Source: Glaciecola sp. KUL10 (GTDB taxonomy: Bacteria; Pseudomonadota; Gammaproteobacteria; Enterobacterales; Alteromonadaceae). Taken from it: DNA of 64,000 bases. The notes beneath the pieces were generated by a model. It was not told the DNA's origin. It searched no databases and saw only the letters and a list, made by a program, of their open reading frames with translations. The stretch lies in contig NZ_BGNG01000008.1 in NCBI RefSeq assembly GCF_003203515.1, positions 62,001 through 126,000 on the forward strand, in the 5' to 3' direction. A program made the position numbers and the translations under genes. Shown piece by piece: positions 26,809 through 36,691 of this stretch (within the stretch, counting starts at the first letter, position 1; each line of letters begins with the position of its first letter).

Positions 26809-27915
26809 TTAACGATTAACCACAGGTATACCTAATTCAGGCTTGCCTACCTTATGCACGACTTGATGAAGTTTGCCGTATAAACCTAATTCTCTCGACA
26901 CCTTTTCTGCGATATCCAGATAAATTGATTTAATATCTTCAGCACCTTCCATTTTCAACAAACACCTACCCTCGTCAGCACGCTCTCGGATGTAATTACT
27001 CAAAGGCAGTTCACCTAACACTTCGGTGTCAAATTGTTCAGCCAGTGCTTGGCTACCCCCTTGTGAAAAGGGATAGGTCTTTTCACCACACTTGCACTCA
27101 AAATAACTCATGTTTTCGACAATACCTAACACTGGAATATCGAGCTTTTCAAACATCGCGATACCTTTTTTAGCATCAGCGGTTGCGATAGTTTGCGGTG
27201 TTGTCACAATGACCGCTGCGCTGATCGGCACAGACTGAGAGAGCGTTAAATGGATGTCGCCAGTGCCAGGTGGTAAATCGACGATAAGATAGTCAAGCAA
27301 TGGCCACTGGGTTTCGTATGTCAGTTGCTTTATCGCCTTAGTTGCCATTGGACCACGCCAGATCGCCGCACTTTCACTGGATACTAAATATCCAATAGAA
27401 TTAGCCACTAAGCCTTGTGATTCAATGGGTTGCATAATTTTTTGATCTTCACTTTCTGGATGCGCTTCAGGGTTACCTAGCATGATGGGCACTGAAGGAC
27501 CATAAATATCAGCATCGAGAATCCCCACGCGTGCGCCCTGCTCTTTCAAAGCAAACGCTAAGTTAACTGCTGTGGCAGATTTGCCAACACCACCCTTGCC
27601 TGAAGACACGGCAATCACATTTTTTACATTTGGGATGGGGGCTACTTTAGCTGCAGTAATCGGAATGTTTTGTGTAAAAACGAGCTGCTCAGCACTTAAT
27701 TTCTCAAATTTGGTCAATAGAAAGGCTTGTAAATCTGCTTGTTTAGTCTTATTCGCAAAAGGCAGGCTGATGCTGTATTTAACCGTTGAGCTTGATTCAT
27801 CGGCATTTACGTTAAATCGATTGGCAGCCTGAGACGATGTCGATAGATGATAATAATCAAGGACAGATTTTTTTAGCGATTCAGCAATTTTTGACGGTTT
27901 TTTATTAAAAAACAC
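26809..27915 (-). CDS. apbC: Mrp/ApbC-type iron-sulfur carrier ATPase
   Basis: A P-loop ATPase of the Mrp/NBP35 family that carries and delivers Fe-S clusters. It has an N-terminal DUF59/MIP18-like region (about 1-90), the deviant Walker A SSGKGGVGKSATAVNLA, switch motifs LDADIYGPSVP and LIVDLPPGTGDIHLTL, and the C-terminal cluster-binding region. The best start is GTG 27915, six bases after AGGGAG, giving MFFNKKPSKIAESLKK (368 residues); a longer in-frame start at 27975 has no such site. Oddly, the cluster motif reads ECKCGE (Cys-x-Cys) where E. coli has Cys-x-x-Cys. It is divergent from metG, as in most gammaproteobacteria. Confidence 0.93.
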   Translation of the reverse strand: MFFNKKPSKIAESLKKSVLDYYHLSTSSQAANRFNVNADESSSTVKYSISLPFANKTKQADLQAFLLTKFEKLSAEQLVFTQNIPITAAKVAPIPNVKNVIAVSSGKGGVGKSATAVNLAFALKEQGARVGILDADIYGPSVPIMLGNPEAHPESEDQKIMQPIESQGLVANSIGYLVSSESAAIWRGPMATKAIKQLTYETQWPLLDYLIVDLPPGTGDIHLTLSQSVPISAAVIVTTPQTIATADAKKGIAMFEKLDIPVLGIVENMSYFECKCGEKTYPFSQGGSQALAEQFDTEVLGELPLSNYIRERADEGRCLLKMEGAEDIKSIYLDIAEKVSRELGLYGKLHQVVHKVGKPELGIPVVNR

Positions 27916-28093
27916 TTCAAACTCCCTAAAGTGATAGTTTTGTTTACGCCTGTTTTTATACGCACATGCGTTCAATTAGCCTTAAAGCCCCTAAAGCATA
28001 TCGCTTGATTGTAAATTACGTAATGCAAATTACCTAGCTTTGGGCTAATATTTGCGCCTATTTTTAAACTCATCGAGACGACAGCACATTCAT

Positions 28094-30172
28094 ATGGCGA
28101 ACACATCCTCAAATAAGCGCAGAATCCTTGTTACGAGCGCTTTACCCTACGCAAATGGTTCAATTCATTTAGGTCATCTACTAGAACATATCCAAACGGA
28201 TATTTGGACTCGTTTTCAGCGTTTAAGAGGGCATGAGTGTTACAGTGTATGCGCGGATGATGCGCATGGCACGCCAGTGATGTTAAAAGCACAAGAACTG
28301 GGGATTACCCCAGAGCAAATGGTTGAGCAAACCCGCGCAGAACATCATCAAGATTTAAAAGACTTTTATGTTGATTACAACAACTATTATGTTACGCACT
28401 CTCCAGAAAACAAAGAAGCCTGTGAGTTAGTTTACAACCGTTTAAACGATGCTGGGTACATCTCTAAACGCACAATCAATCAACTGTTTGACCCAGAAAA
28501 GCAGATGTTTTTGCCTGACAGGTTTGTAAAAGGCACTTGTCCAAGTTGTGGTGCCGAAGATCAAAACGGTGACAGTTGTGATGTATGTGGGGCGACTTAT
28601 AGTCCTACCGAAGTCAAAAATCCACGGTCAGTCGTATCGGGTGCAACACCAATTCTAAAAGACTCTGAGCACTATTTCTTTGACTTGCCGAAATTTGAAG
28701 GCATGTTAAAAGAGTGGATTCGTTCTGGCGCGATTCAAGAAGAAATGGCCAATAAACTCGAAGAGTGGTTTGAGCAAGGCCTTCAGCAATGGGACATAAG
28801 TCGGGATGCTCCGTATTTCGGTTTTGAAATCCCAAATGCCCCAGGTAAGTTCTTTTATGTTTGGGTGGATGCGCCAGTAGGATACATGGCTAGTTTCCGT
28901 AATTTCTGCGAGGCCAATGATATCGATGACACGCCATTTTGGGCACAAAATACAGATACAGAGCTATATCACTTTATTGGAAAAGACATCACATACTTCC
29001 ATTGTTTGTTCTGGCCTGCGATGCTTGAAGGGGCTGGTTTCAGAAAGCCAACCGGTGTCAACATACATGGATTTGTCACCGTTAATGGTGAAAAAATGTC
29101 AAAGTCACGTGGTACTTTCATCAAAGGCCGCACTTACCTAGACCACCTCAACCCTGAGTATTTGCGTTATTACTTTGCATCTAAATTAAATGGTGGCGTA
29201 ACTGATATTGACTTGAATTTTGAAGATTTTGTCCAAAAGGTCAATTCAGACTTAGTTGGTAAAGTCGTGAATATCGCTAGTCGTTGTGCAAGCTTTATTA
29301 CCAAGCGCTTTGATGGCGTTTTATCCGAAAGCATTGAAAATCAAGCCCTATTAGATGAGTTTACAGCCGCTAGCGAATCAATCGCACAAGCCTATGAAAG
29401 CAGACAGTATCACAAAGCGATTAGAGACATCATGGCACTTGCCGACAAAGCCAATCAATATATTGATGCTCAAGCACCTTGGGTGACTATCAAAGATGAA
29501 AACAAACAACAGTTTACCCATGATGTATGCTCTTTAGGTATTCATTTATTCCGTATTTTGATGGTGTATTTAACGCCAGCAATTCCGAAACTTTCAGAAC
29601 AAGCTCAAGCATTTTTAAATGACGAATTCACTTGGGAAAGCGCTCAAACCTCACTAGCAGGTAAACCCATCAATAAGTTTAAAGCAATGCTTCAGCGTGT
29701 TGAAATGGATAAAGTCAGCGCGATGATCGATGCTTCAAAAGAGAGCTTAGGTTCAGTGCAGAAGCAAGAAAGCCCGAAAAAGAAAGAAAAAGCTAAACCA
29801 GAAGTCGCAAAAACTGGGACTCCACTTGAACAAGACCCCATTGCTGAGACGATCAGCTTTGAAGAGTTTGCCAAAGTAGACTTGCGCGTCGCCCGCATTG
29901 CAAAAGCAGAACACGTTGAAAAAGCAGATAAGTTGTTACGTCTTGAATTAGATTTAGGTGGCGAAACTAAACAAGTGTTTGCAGGCATCAAGTCGGCTTA
30001 TCAACCTGAAGACTTAGAGGGTAAATTTACCGTGATGGTCGCAAACTTAGCACCAAGAAAGATGCGCTTTGGAATGTCTGAAGGGATGGTATTAGCAGCA
30101 GGTCCTGGTGGCTCAGACCTCTATATCCTTGAACCCCATGAAGGTGCTGTTGCTGGAATGAAGGTTAAATAA
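28094..30172 (+). CDS. metG: Methionyl-tRNA synthetase
   Basis: A 692-residue class Ia synthetase charging tRNA-Met. Seen: [20 protein letters not shown] (HIGH motif as HLGH), a zinc knuckle with CPSCG and CDVCG (about 145-165), KMSKS in [13 protein letters not shown], the anticodon-binding helical domain, a Lys-rich linker (about 555-580), and the C-terminal tRNA-binding/dimerisation domain ([20 protein letters not shown]). The ATG at 28094 ([13 protein letters not shown]) aligns with E. coli MetG; an upstream in-frame TTG at 28052 is unlikely. Divergent from apbC. Confidence 0.98.
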   Translation: MANTSSNKRRILVTSALPYANGSIHLGHLLEHIQTDIWTRFQRLRGHECYSVCADDAHGTPVMLKAQELGITPEQMVEQTRAEHHQDLKDFYVDYNNYYVTHSPENKEACELVYNRLNDAGYISKRTINQLFDPEKQMFLPDRFVKGTCPSCGAEDQNGDSCDVCGATYSPTEVKNPRSVVSGATPILKDSEHYFFDLPKFEGMLKEWIRSGAIQEEMANKLEEWFEQGLQQWDISRDAPYFGFEIPNAPGKFFYVWVDAPVGYMASFRNFCEANDIDDTPFWAQNTDTELYHFIGKDITYFHCLFWPAMLEGAGFRKPTGVNIHGFVTVNGEKMSKSRGTFIKGRTYLDHLNPEYLRYYFASKLNGGVTDIDLNFEDFVQKVNSDLVGKVVNIASRCASFITKRFDGVLSESIENQALLDEFTAASESIAQAYESRQYHKAIRDIMALADKANQYIDAQAPWVTIKDENKQQFTHDVCSLGIHLFRILMVYLTPAIPKLSEQAQAFLNDEFTWESAQTSLAGKPINKFKAMLQRVEMDKVSAMIDASKESLGSVQKQESPKKKEKAKPEVAKTGTPLEQDPIAETISFEEFAKVDLRVARIAKAEHVEKADKLLRLELDLGGETKQVFAGIKSAYQPEDLEGKFTVMVANLAPRKMRFGMSEGMVLAAGPGGSDLYILEPHEGAVAGMKVK

Positions 30173-30212
30173 TACTGAATTATTTCTGAAATAAAGCTAT
30201 ATATAGAAAAAT

Positions 30213-30255
30213 GAGACGGTCAATTAGTTAACGATAACGCTAATGTGGCTGTCTC
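30213..30255 (+). repeat. Long imperfect hairpin after metG
   Basis: GAGACGGTCAATTAG (30213-30227) can pair with CTAATGTGGCTGTCTC (30240-30255): about 15 pairs including two G-U pairs, with one bulged base and a 12-base loop. No U tract follows, so it is not a standard terminator; it may be an mRNA 3' end or processing structure. Confidence 0.45.
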
Positions 30256-30309
30256 AATGCCGTGTAATCTTATTTATTCAATACAAAGGATGCTTATAAG
30301 TCTATTTCA

Positions 30310-31386
30310 ATGAATTTTTTACATCAACTGATTCATTCTATTAAGAATAGAAACACTCCCAAAATAAAAATCAAACTGGCCGCAATCGCAAAGAACGAAT
30401 GTGCATATCTGCCAGAATGGATAGCACATCACCTGTATTTTGGATTCGATGATATTGAAGTTCACTATAATCGTACTTCGGATAATACGCTTGATTTAGT
30501 TGAGCGATACAAGGCTAGTACAGCAGTTAAATTCATCAATGCAGATGAGTACTTTTATGAGGCAGCAATTAACCCTCAAATTGTCCTTTACAAACAGATA
30601 TTGGCTAGCGCGTATCGAGATAAATATTCTCACGTAATGTTCTTAGATATCGATGAATTTTGGACACCTAGAGATTTAAAACAATCAATTTATTCAGCTA
30701 TTGTAGATATGCTCGAATTCGACAGTATTTCATTTGAATGGTGTAATAAAATTGAGGACGACACGCCGTTTACAAATGCAATTCAAGAGACACTATCATA
30801 CGAAAGAGCATTACATGTTAAATCGATAATTAGGTGCACGAGTACCCCTCCTCAAAAAATGAACCCTCACAATATCAGAGACAATAACCTCAAACAGTGC
30901 CTCGCTGATGGGACGCTTTTTATTGCGGGCGAGTCTGCTATGAATGAACGAATGGCACAAATCAGCATAGATGAAAAAAATAAACCTTTAAAATCTTCAT
31001 TCATTTTGCACAGAATGTACCGGAGTCAAATTGAATTCGTTGCCGGCTTAGGCAAAGCTAACCCTGAGCAACAAGTCTCTGCCCTTCAACCAATCAAATC
31101 AAACCGCCGCAGAGGTTATGCATCAAATAAGAACAGCGAGCAAATAAGCTTTCCAGTCGATGCTTTCGCGGCTTATCGTGATTGCATCACTGCAGAATTG
31201 GTGAGTTCTCAAGATACAACTAAGCAAGGACAACAATTTGTGTTAGCACAATATTCAAATGTATTAAATATAATTGAAAATGCTGATAAAGACGCTTACA
31301 AACTTATTATCGAGTCACTTGCGCGCATTACACTCCCTGAAGTACATGCATCATTAGAAGTATTGCGCAGCAAAATCTCAAGTTGA
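30310..31386 (+). CDS. Glycosyltransferase (GT2/GT92-like)
   Basis: A 358-residue soluble protein opening with KLAAIAKNECAYLPEWIAHH and followed by LYFGFDDIEVHYNRTSDNT and HVMFLDIDEFWTP: the nucleotide-sugar fold with a DxD-type metal site (LDIDEF, about residues 114-119). This matches the glyco_tranf_2_4/GT92 group of bacterial polysaccharide transferases. A C-terminal part of about 120 residues is not recognised. It stands alone, downstream of metG, and donor and acceptor are unknown. The N-terminal MNFLHQLIHSIKN is amphipathic rather than a signal peptide, so it is probably cytoplasmic or membrane-associated. Confidence 0.8.
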   Translation: MNFLHQLIHSIKNRNTPKIKIKLAAIAKNECAYLPEWIAHHLYFGFDDIEVHYNRTSDNTLDLVERYKASTAVKFINADEYFYEAAINPQIVLYKQILASAYRDKYSHVMFLDIDEFWTPRDLKQSIYSAIVDMLEFDSISFEWCNKIEDDTPFTNAIQETLSYERALHVKSIIRCTSTPPQKMNPHNIRDNNLKQCLADGTLFIAGESAMNERMAQISIDEKNKPLKSSFILHRMYRSQIEFVAGLGKANPEQQVSALQPIKSNRRRGYASNKNSEQISFPVDAFAAYRDCITAELVSSQDTTKQGQQFVLAQYSNVLNIIENADKDAYKLIIESLARITLPEVHASLEVLRSKISS

Positions 31387-31402
31387 CTTATTCTCTAATT
31401 GT

Positions 31403-31684
31403 TTACTCATCTCTAATCGACGACCGTTTGAGTTTATCTTTTGCTTTCATAAACCAAATTGTAAATGCAAATAAAAGCGTCACGAAATTTGCCGCTACAA
31501 TCGCATAGTCTGCTTTTAACAAACCATATGCTAGCCAAATCGCTACACCTACGGTAAACATTGAATACATCGTTAGTGAAAGTGCATCTGTATTTTTAGT
31601 TTTGATGACCTGAATTGCTTGGGGTAAAAAAGAAAACGTCGTTAAAAACGCAGCGGTATAACCAAGCGCACTAATAATATCCAT
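31403..31684 (-). CDS. SemiSWEET sugar transporter
   Basis: A 93-residue protein with three membrane helices and a PQ-loop motif (FSFLPQAIQVIKTKNTDALS), the layout of bacterial SemiSWEETs, which dimerise to form a sugar uniporter; typical members have 85-100 residues. It lies convergent to the glycosyltransferase gene. The sugar carried is unknown. Confidence 0.9.
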   Translation of the reverse strand: MDIISALGYTAAFLTTFSFLPQAIQVIKTKNTDALSLTMYSMFTVGVAIWLAYGLLKADYAIVAANFVTLLFAFTIWFMKAKDKLKRSSIRDE

Positions 31685-31758
31685 CGTGAGGCTCTCTAAT
31701 CCTTGATAATCGTAAGGTAACAGAATATTGAGTAATTTAAATGCCTTTTACTTGATTA

Positions 31759-32643
31759 TTAGAAGGTATCTGAATTAGCACCAGCATTAGCTAGCTGTGA
31801 ATCATCCATACTAATGATAATTCTGTCTTGCAGTTTGGCTTTCAAGACAGATTTGCGATAGTACTTTTCGGTTAACGCAGACAGCTCGCCATTTATATTC
31901 ATTGCATGGAGACCTGAATTGAGTCGTTCAAATATACGTGGTTGTTTTTTGCTGACGAACATGTAACTTGCGGCAGGAATATAAAGCGCTATGCCATCGA
32001 CGATTTCAAGCCCTTCACCTACCGGTTTGTAAAGCTCAACCTCGTCATAAACCTCGTTGATAGCTCTAGGAATAAAGTCAAAGCGTTTTAAATCTAGCAT
32101 CCTAAACATGCTTTGATAATCAGGGGCATCCACAATATCAAAATCACGCTTCTTCATGACTTTATAGGTGGACCAATTAGGGCTTAGCCCCACAGTAAAT
32201 GCCTTCAAGCCCTCTGTATCTTTAACATTTTGGAAACGGTGTTTTTCACCCTTTCTCACCAACAATAGGCGATAAGAGTCTACACCTTTGCGAAGAGACA
32301 CTCTTATCGGTAACGCTATCTCTTCAAATTCAGGCCTCGTATGTGCAAAGGTAAGTGAGAGGCTTTCGCCTTTTTGAAGCTCTCGGAACGCTCTAGCTAT
32401 GTTCATTCTTTGCGGATTTTCGACAATTTCATAGTCGTCGTATTTATCTCTCGTTATCTCTAAGGCTTGACGAACCAATTCATTTTTGAAAATTACCCTC
32501 ATATCGTCTTTAGATTCACCAACGTTGACCGTTACAATATCGGTTGCACTTGCATTCAATGATAAAACAAACGCTGTAGAGAGCATTAAGCTATTCAAAA
32601 GTTTGAGGATAATGTTGATGTTAAAAAAGTTTGAAAGATTCAT
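31759..32643 (-). CDS. Periplasmic solute-binding-protein-like protein
   Basis: About 294 residues from ATG 32643 (an upstream in-frame start at 32694 would spoil the signal peptide). The signal peptide spans the hydrophobic NSLMLSTAFVLSLNASA. The mature protein has the type II binding-protein fold pattern (DIVTVNVGESKDDMRVIF, LLLVRKGEKHRF, DAPDYQSMFRMLDLKRFDFI, LTEKYYRKS). The family (SBP_bac_3-like) is common in Alteromonadales as stand-alone periplasmic sensors; there is no permease beside it. No strong ribosome site precedes the chosen ATG. Ligand unknown. Confidence 0.7.
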   Translation of the reverse strand: MNLSNFFNINIILKLLNSLMLSTAFVLSLNASATDIVTVNVGESKDDMRVIFKNELVRQALEITRDKYDDYEIVENPQRMNIARAFRELQKGESLSLTFAHTRPEFEEIALPIRVSLRKGVDSYRLLLVRKGEKHRFQNVKDTEGLKAFTVGLSPNWSTYKVMKKRDFDIVDAPDYQSMFRMLDLKRFDFIPRAINEVYDEVELYKPVGEGLEIVDGIALYIPAASYMFVSKKQPRIFERLNSGLHAMNINGELSALTEKYYRKSVLKAKLQDRIIISMDDSQLANAGANSDTF

Positions 32644-32717
32644 GTAACAATACCAATGCTGCCCACTCCTTAGACTTAAGTATAAATTTAGCACGATTTT
32701 TCTAAACGAGCGAAATA

Positions 32718-33467
32718 TTAACGATTTAAATCTTGTCTCATTGAAGCGCTTGCTGTCGCAAATCTAGGCTTTTTAACTTTCCACTTTGGTTTGATGGTTG
32801 ACAGAGGAATTTCTCGCTTCCTCGCGACAAGGATATACATGGAAGCGAACGCAGGAAAGTATCGACGACACAGCGTTTGTAGCCGAGAACCAGGTAAAAA
32901 GCGCTTATCGGTGAAGAGCGAAGAGTACATAACGTGGTCATGTTGAATGATTTCAAAGCCCAATAAACTCAACCAATCTTTGATGCGAGCGCATGTAAAA
33001 AAACGTCCTTGATGTAAAAGATTCCCCCTATTTATCGGAAGATACTTCATTAGGCCGGCTAAACTAAATGGATTGAAACCTGCTATAACGACATGGCCAT
33101 TGGCCGTGATTGAACGATCAACCTCGCGTAGAATTTGATGCGGGTCTTGCGCAAAATCAAGTTCAGCAGCGAGTAAAAATGCGTCCACTGAATTTTGTTG
33201 CAGCGGCAGCTCTCTAGAAAGTCCTCGTAAACTTGCGTGCAAACAAGGAGCATCTGTAATGTTAACAACGTGCTTTATCGGACAACGCTTTAGGCTTATT
33301 TCACTACTAAGCGTTCCTAGGCGAACAAAGTGATACCCAAACAATCGCTCAACGATAGGCTCGCACGCTTTTTCTAATTCTGACTTAATAAGTTCCCCCT
33401 GGCTAATAGACTGCCAAGAAGAGGGGTAGACAAGCTTTTTATCACTGAGCGCTTCTCGCATCAACAT
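32718..33467 (-). CDS. YafS-like SAM-dependent methyltransferase
   Basis: A 249-residue class I methyltransferase. The characteristic block is ASLRGLSRELPLQQNSVDAF followed by LLAAELDFAQDPHQILREVD and GHVVIAGFNPFSLAG. In E. coli the homologue yafS lies beside gloB, and here too the gene is divergent from gloB, supporting orthology. Substrate unknown in all species. The start could also be the ATG at 33461; neither has a clear ribosome site. Confidence 0.85.
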   Translation of the reverse strand: MLMREALSDKKLVYPSSWQSISQGELIKSELEKACEPIVERLFGYHFVRLGTLSSEISLKRCPIKHVVNITDAPCLHASLRGLSRELPLQQNSVDAFLLAAELDFAQDPHQILREVDRSITANGHVVIAGFNPFSLAGLMKYLPINRGNLLHQGRFFTCARIKDWLSLLGFEIIQHDHVMYSSLFTDKRFLPGSRLQTLCRRYFPAFASMYILVARKREIPLSTIKPKWKVKKPRFATASASMRQDLNR

Positions 33468-33682
33468 CGGATACTAGTGACTCCTATTACTTTTATGGAT
33501 TATTGATCAATAATCTTCTTTACGTCGCAAAAAACAACACAAATCACATATGTGCACAATGCTACTTAACAAACGATATAGTATGCGAGCTTTAATACAA
33601 GAAAAAGATACGCATTTGTTGACGCCAAATATGTTAGTTATGATTATAAACAATATTCTCAACCTATCAGGGATAACGTTTG

Positions 33683-34462
33683 ATGCCTAAGACTCAATAT
33701 AATATTACTGCCATTCCAGCATTTACAGATAACTATATTTGGTGCATTCACAATCAAACTCATGCTGCAGTCGTGGACCCAGGTGATGCATTGCCCGTCA
33801 TGGAGTTTTTGAATAATAACAAACTAATACTCACTGATATTTTAATTACTCATCATCATCATGACCACACTGGCGGAATTTCCACGTTACTTGATAATAA
33901 TGCTGAGTTAACTGTTTTTGGCCCCCAAAACGAACGCATCAAAGGTATTACTCAAAGGGTAGCAGAGAACGACGTCGTCACAATTGACTCTCTTGGAATC
34001 GCTTATTCAGTGCTTAGTGTTCCGGGCCATACGCTTGATCACATTGCATTTTCAAATGATACAGAAGTGTTTTGTGGCGATACTCTCTTTTCAGCCGGTT
34101 GTGGTAGGATGTTTGAAGGTACGCCCGAAATGTTCGTGCATTCACTTGATAAATTAGCGAACCTTCCGGAAGAAACGAAGGTTTTCTGTACGCACGAATA
34201 TACGCTTGCAAATTTAGCGTTTGCAAAACATGTCGATGCTTCAAATAACGATTTACATGAATACGCAAACTGGGCAGAAAGACAAAGAGAAGAAGGCCTA
34301 ATAACCCTACCAAGCGATATTAAAACCCAAAAGCTTATCAATCCATTTTTGAGAGCAAACGACCCCAAAATACAAAGCTTTTTGCAAGCATCTGGGAACT
34401 TAAGCATCCAAGATAGTGTCTCTTGTTTTGCTTCGTTGCGTGCTTTAAAAGATAACTTTTAG
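33683..34462 (+). CDS. gloB: Hydroxyacylglutathione hydrolase (glyoxalase II)
   Basis: A 259-residue metallo-beta-lactamase-fold enzyme hydrolysing S-lactoylglutathione to lactate and glutathione in methylglyoxal detoxification. The binuclear zinc motif THHHHDHTGG is clear (about 56-65), followed by VPGHTLDHIAF, FCGDTLFSAGCGRMFEGTPE and FCTHEYTLANLAFA, all GloB features. The ATG at 33683 is chosen over the TTG immediately upstream. The C-terminus is of normal length. Firm assignment. Confidence 0.96.
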   Translation: MPKTQYNITAIPAFTDNYIWCIHNQTHAAVVDPGDALPVMEFLNNNKLILTDILITHHHHDHTGGISTLLDNNAELTVFGPQNERIKGITQRVAENDVVTIDSLGIAYSVLSVPGHTLDHIAFSNDTEVFCGDTLFSAGCGRMFEGTPEMFVHSLDKLANLPEETKVFCTHEYTLANLAFAKHVDASNNDLHEYANWAERQREEGLITLPSDIKTQKLINPFLRANDPKIQSFLQASGNLSIQDSVSCFASLRALKDNF

Positions 34463-34568
34463 CGTGCTAATGGATATTGGAGAACACATAACTAAAACCT
34501 CAATCGAAAACCATGCCTTTTTTTGCTAAGCTAGCTAAGGCAAACGAAGAAAACAATAAAGAGAAAAA

Positions 34569-36212
34569 ATGAAATATATTGCAGCATTATTCGCCTGCGC
34601 GTTGCTTGGCGGTTGCTCTTTAACACAAGAAACAAGCAATCCATCAAGTGCTTTGACTAACGATGAATCTTTCACTGAAACTTGCTCAGATATTCAATCC
34701 AATGCGGAACATGATCCTGAAACATGTGCACAAGCTCAGGAAGGTGTCGTTGCAGTTGTTCATCCGACAGAAGTAGTTGATATTCCTTTAGGTGATGATG
34801 AACAAGTCATTGATGCACCTATTGATGATGTATGGGAACGTGTCAGAGAGTCCTTATATTTTGAAGTCCCTGATCAGCGCCGTGTCACCGTTCAGAAAAA
34901 TTGGTATTTAAAACACCCGTCTTATATGAAGCGAGTTTCGAAGCGAGCGACTCCTTTTCTTTACTACATCGTAGAAGAGTTAGAGAAAAATAATATGCCG
35001 CTTGAATTAGCGTTATTACCCATCGTAGAGAGTGCATTTGATCCGTTTGCATATTCGCACGGCCGCGCTGCTGGTATGTGGCAATTTATTCCTGGCACAG
35101 GCAAGAATTATGGCATGAAGCAAACATGGTGGTATGACGGTCGCAGAGATGTAATTGCCTCTACAGAGGGTGCAATTAAGTATCTAAAGCGTCTGCATAA
35201 AATGTTTGATGGAGACTGGCTGCATGCATTAGCTTCTTACAACAGTGGCGAAGGCAGAGTGATGCGTGCAATCCGAAAAAATAAAAGACAAGGTAAACCT
35301 ACTGATTTTTGGTCTCTCGACTTACCCCGCGAAACCGAAGCCTATGTTCCTAAATTACTTGCCCTTGCAGAAATATTAAAAAATCAAGAAAAATACGATT
35401 TTGATTGGCCTGAAATTCAAAATAAGCAAGTGATAGAAGTTGTTGACGTTGGTTCACAAATTGATTTAGCCATGGCAGCGAAATTAGCAGGTTTAACGAC
35501 TGAAGAATTACATGCACTTAACCCAGGTTACAATCGGTGGGCAACCGATCCCGAAGGGCCGCATAGGTTAGTATTGCCACTTACAGAGGTAGAAACCTTT
35601 AAACTCGCCTTAAAACAAACGTCTGAAAAAGACCGACTGAACTGGGTTCGACATAAAGTTAAATCAGGTGAAAGTCTTGGGGTAATTGCCAGAAAATACC
35701 ACACGACAACTGATGTCATTAAAAAGATAAACGGTATGCGCAATTCAACTATCTATGCAAACGACCATATCCTAGTACCCATTGCACTAAAAAGTCTGGA
35801 AGACTATTCATTATCTGCCGATCAAAGGTTGGCAAGAAAGCAAGCTCAGCAGCAAGGTGCTCACAAATTGACGCATAAAGTCAAACGAGGCGATACGTTT
35901 TGGGATTTGTCTCGTGAGTACAAAGTCAATATGCGAAAACTGGCTAAATGGAATGGTATGGCGCCGACCGACCCGCTTATACCCGGCAAAAATCTTGTAG
36001 TATGGGTCAACCAAATTTCCAGTCAACAAACTGATAATTCAGTGATGCGTACACTAACCTATACCGTTAGAAATGGTGATTCGCTCTCAAGAATTGCAAA
36101 CAAATTTAAAGTAAAAGTAAGTGATATTACCAAGTGGAATAGCTTAAACAGTAAGAAATTTTTACAGCCTGGGCAAAAGCTTCGTTTGTATGTTGATGTG
36201 ACGCGTACTTAA
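34569..36212 (+). CDS. mltD: Membrane-bound lytic transglycosylase D
   Basis: A 547-residue lipoprotein (MKYIAALFACALLGGC, lipobox LGGC) anchored to the envelope. It has a family 1D transglycosylase domain with the catalytic Glu in LPIVESAFDPFAYSHGRAAG and MWQFIPGTGKNYGM, ALASYNSGEGRVMRAI, then three LysM peptidoglycan-binding repeats (about 355-400, 430-475, 495-540: HKVKSGESLGVIARKY, HKVKRGDTFWDLSREY, YTVRNGDSLSRIANKF). It cleaves murein to 1,6-anhydro products. The neighbour gloB is the conserved partner. Confidence 0.96.
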   Translation: MKYIAALFACALLGGCSLTQETSNPSSALTNDESFTETCSDIQSNAEHDPETCAQAQEGVVAVVHPTEVVDIPLGDDEQVIDAPIDDVWERVRESLYFEVPDQRRVTVQKNWYLKHPSYMKRVSKRATPFLYYIVEELEKNNMPLELALLPIVESAFDPFAYSHGRAAGMWQFIPGTGKNYGMKQTWWYDGRRDVIASTEGAIKYLKRLHKMFDGDWLHALASYNSGEGRVMRAIRKNKRQGKPTDFWSLDLPRETEAYVPKLLALAEILKNQEKYDFDWPEIQNKQVIEVVDVGSQIDLAMAAKLAGLTTEELHALNPGYNRWATDPEGPHRLVLPLTEVETFKLALKQTSEKDRLNWVRHKVKSGESLGVIARKYHTTTDVIKKINGMRNSTIYANDHILVPIALKSLEDYSLSADQRLARKQAQQQGAHKLTHKVKRGDTFWDLSREYKVNMRKLAKWNGMAPTDPLIPGKNLVVWVNQISSQQTDNSVMRTLTYTVRNGDSLSRIANKFKVKVSDITKWNSLNSKKFLQPGQKLRLYVDVTRT

Positions 36213-36567
36213 TTTTAATTGCGATTTGCATTATGAGGTTTGAAACAGCATTTTTAAGTACCGTTTCAATATACCTGTATAGTGCAAAAGCGGGATGGAG
36301 TTTTCTAGACTAAGTCAGATTGATCGTTTGGTTTGATACTTTGAACGGCCGGTTTACGTATGTAAACTAGGCCTAAGAACCATTGCAAGGTTGTTCAAAC
36401 TAGAAATACTCTCAATTTCCGCCTTATCTCATCAGCACCTTTTCACACATCCCCAATATTGGCTTCCAACAAACTGTTAATTCCTGTTGTTGTTCAAACG
36501 ACGAAGCGTTCAAAGATACCTTCAACTAGTCGAGACCTTGTCAACAAAACTCAAACACACCCACTAT

Positions 36568-36617
36568 CCCAAATTCGAAACTCTTTCGATATTGCTTAGT
36601 CCCAATTTCGAAACTCT
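36568..36617 (+). promoter_or_regulatory. Paired 17-bp repeats, candidate enhancer sites
   Basis: CCCAAATTCGAAACTCT (36568-36584) and CCCAATTTCGAAACTCT (36601-36617) differ at one position and lie 33 bp apart, about three helical turns. Each is centred on a TTCGAA dyad (TTTCGAAA in the second). They sit roughly 75-125 bases upstream of the sigma-54 promoter, the normal position for binding sites of an NtrC-type activator, and such an activator is encoded in the operon. Confidence 0.6.
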
Positions 36618-36675
36618 CGCGTGCCATACGCCCACACCAAAATCACAAGATATTGATTTACATGCACATTTTTAA

Positions 36676-36691
36676 TGGCATAGGCTTTGCT
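36676..36691 (+). promoter_or_regulatory. Sigma-54 promoter
   Basis: TGGCATAGGCTTTGCT matches the -24/-12 consensus TGGCAC-N5-TTGCW with the exact ten-base spacing between GG and GC, 45 bases before the first gene of the operon. Confidence 0.75.

Noticed and set aside
36487-36675. A 62-codon open frame before the export operon
   Set aside because: It spans the two 17-bp repeats, has a low-complexity composition and no ribosome site, and resembles no protein; it is better explained as control sequence.
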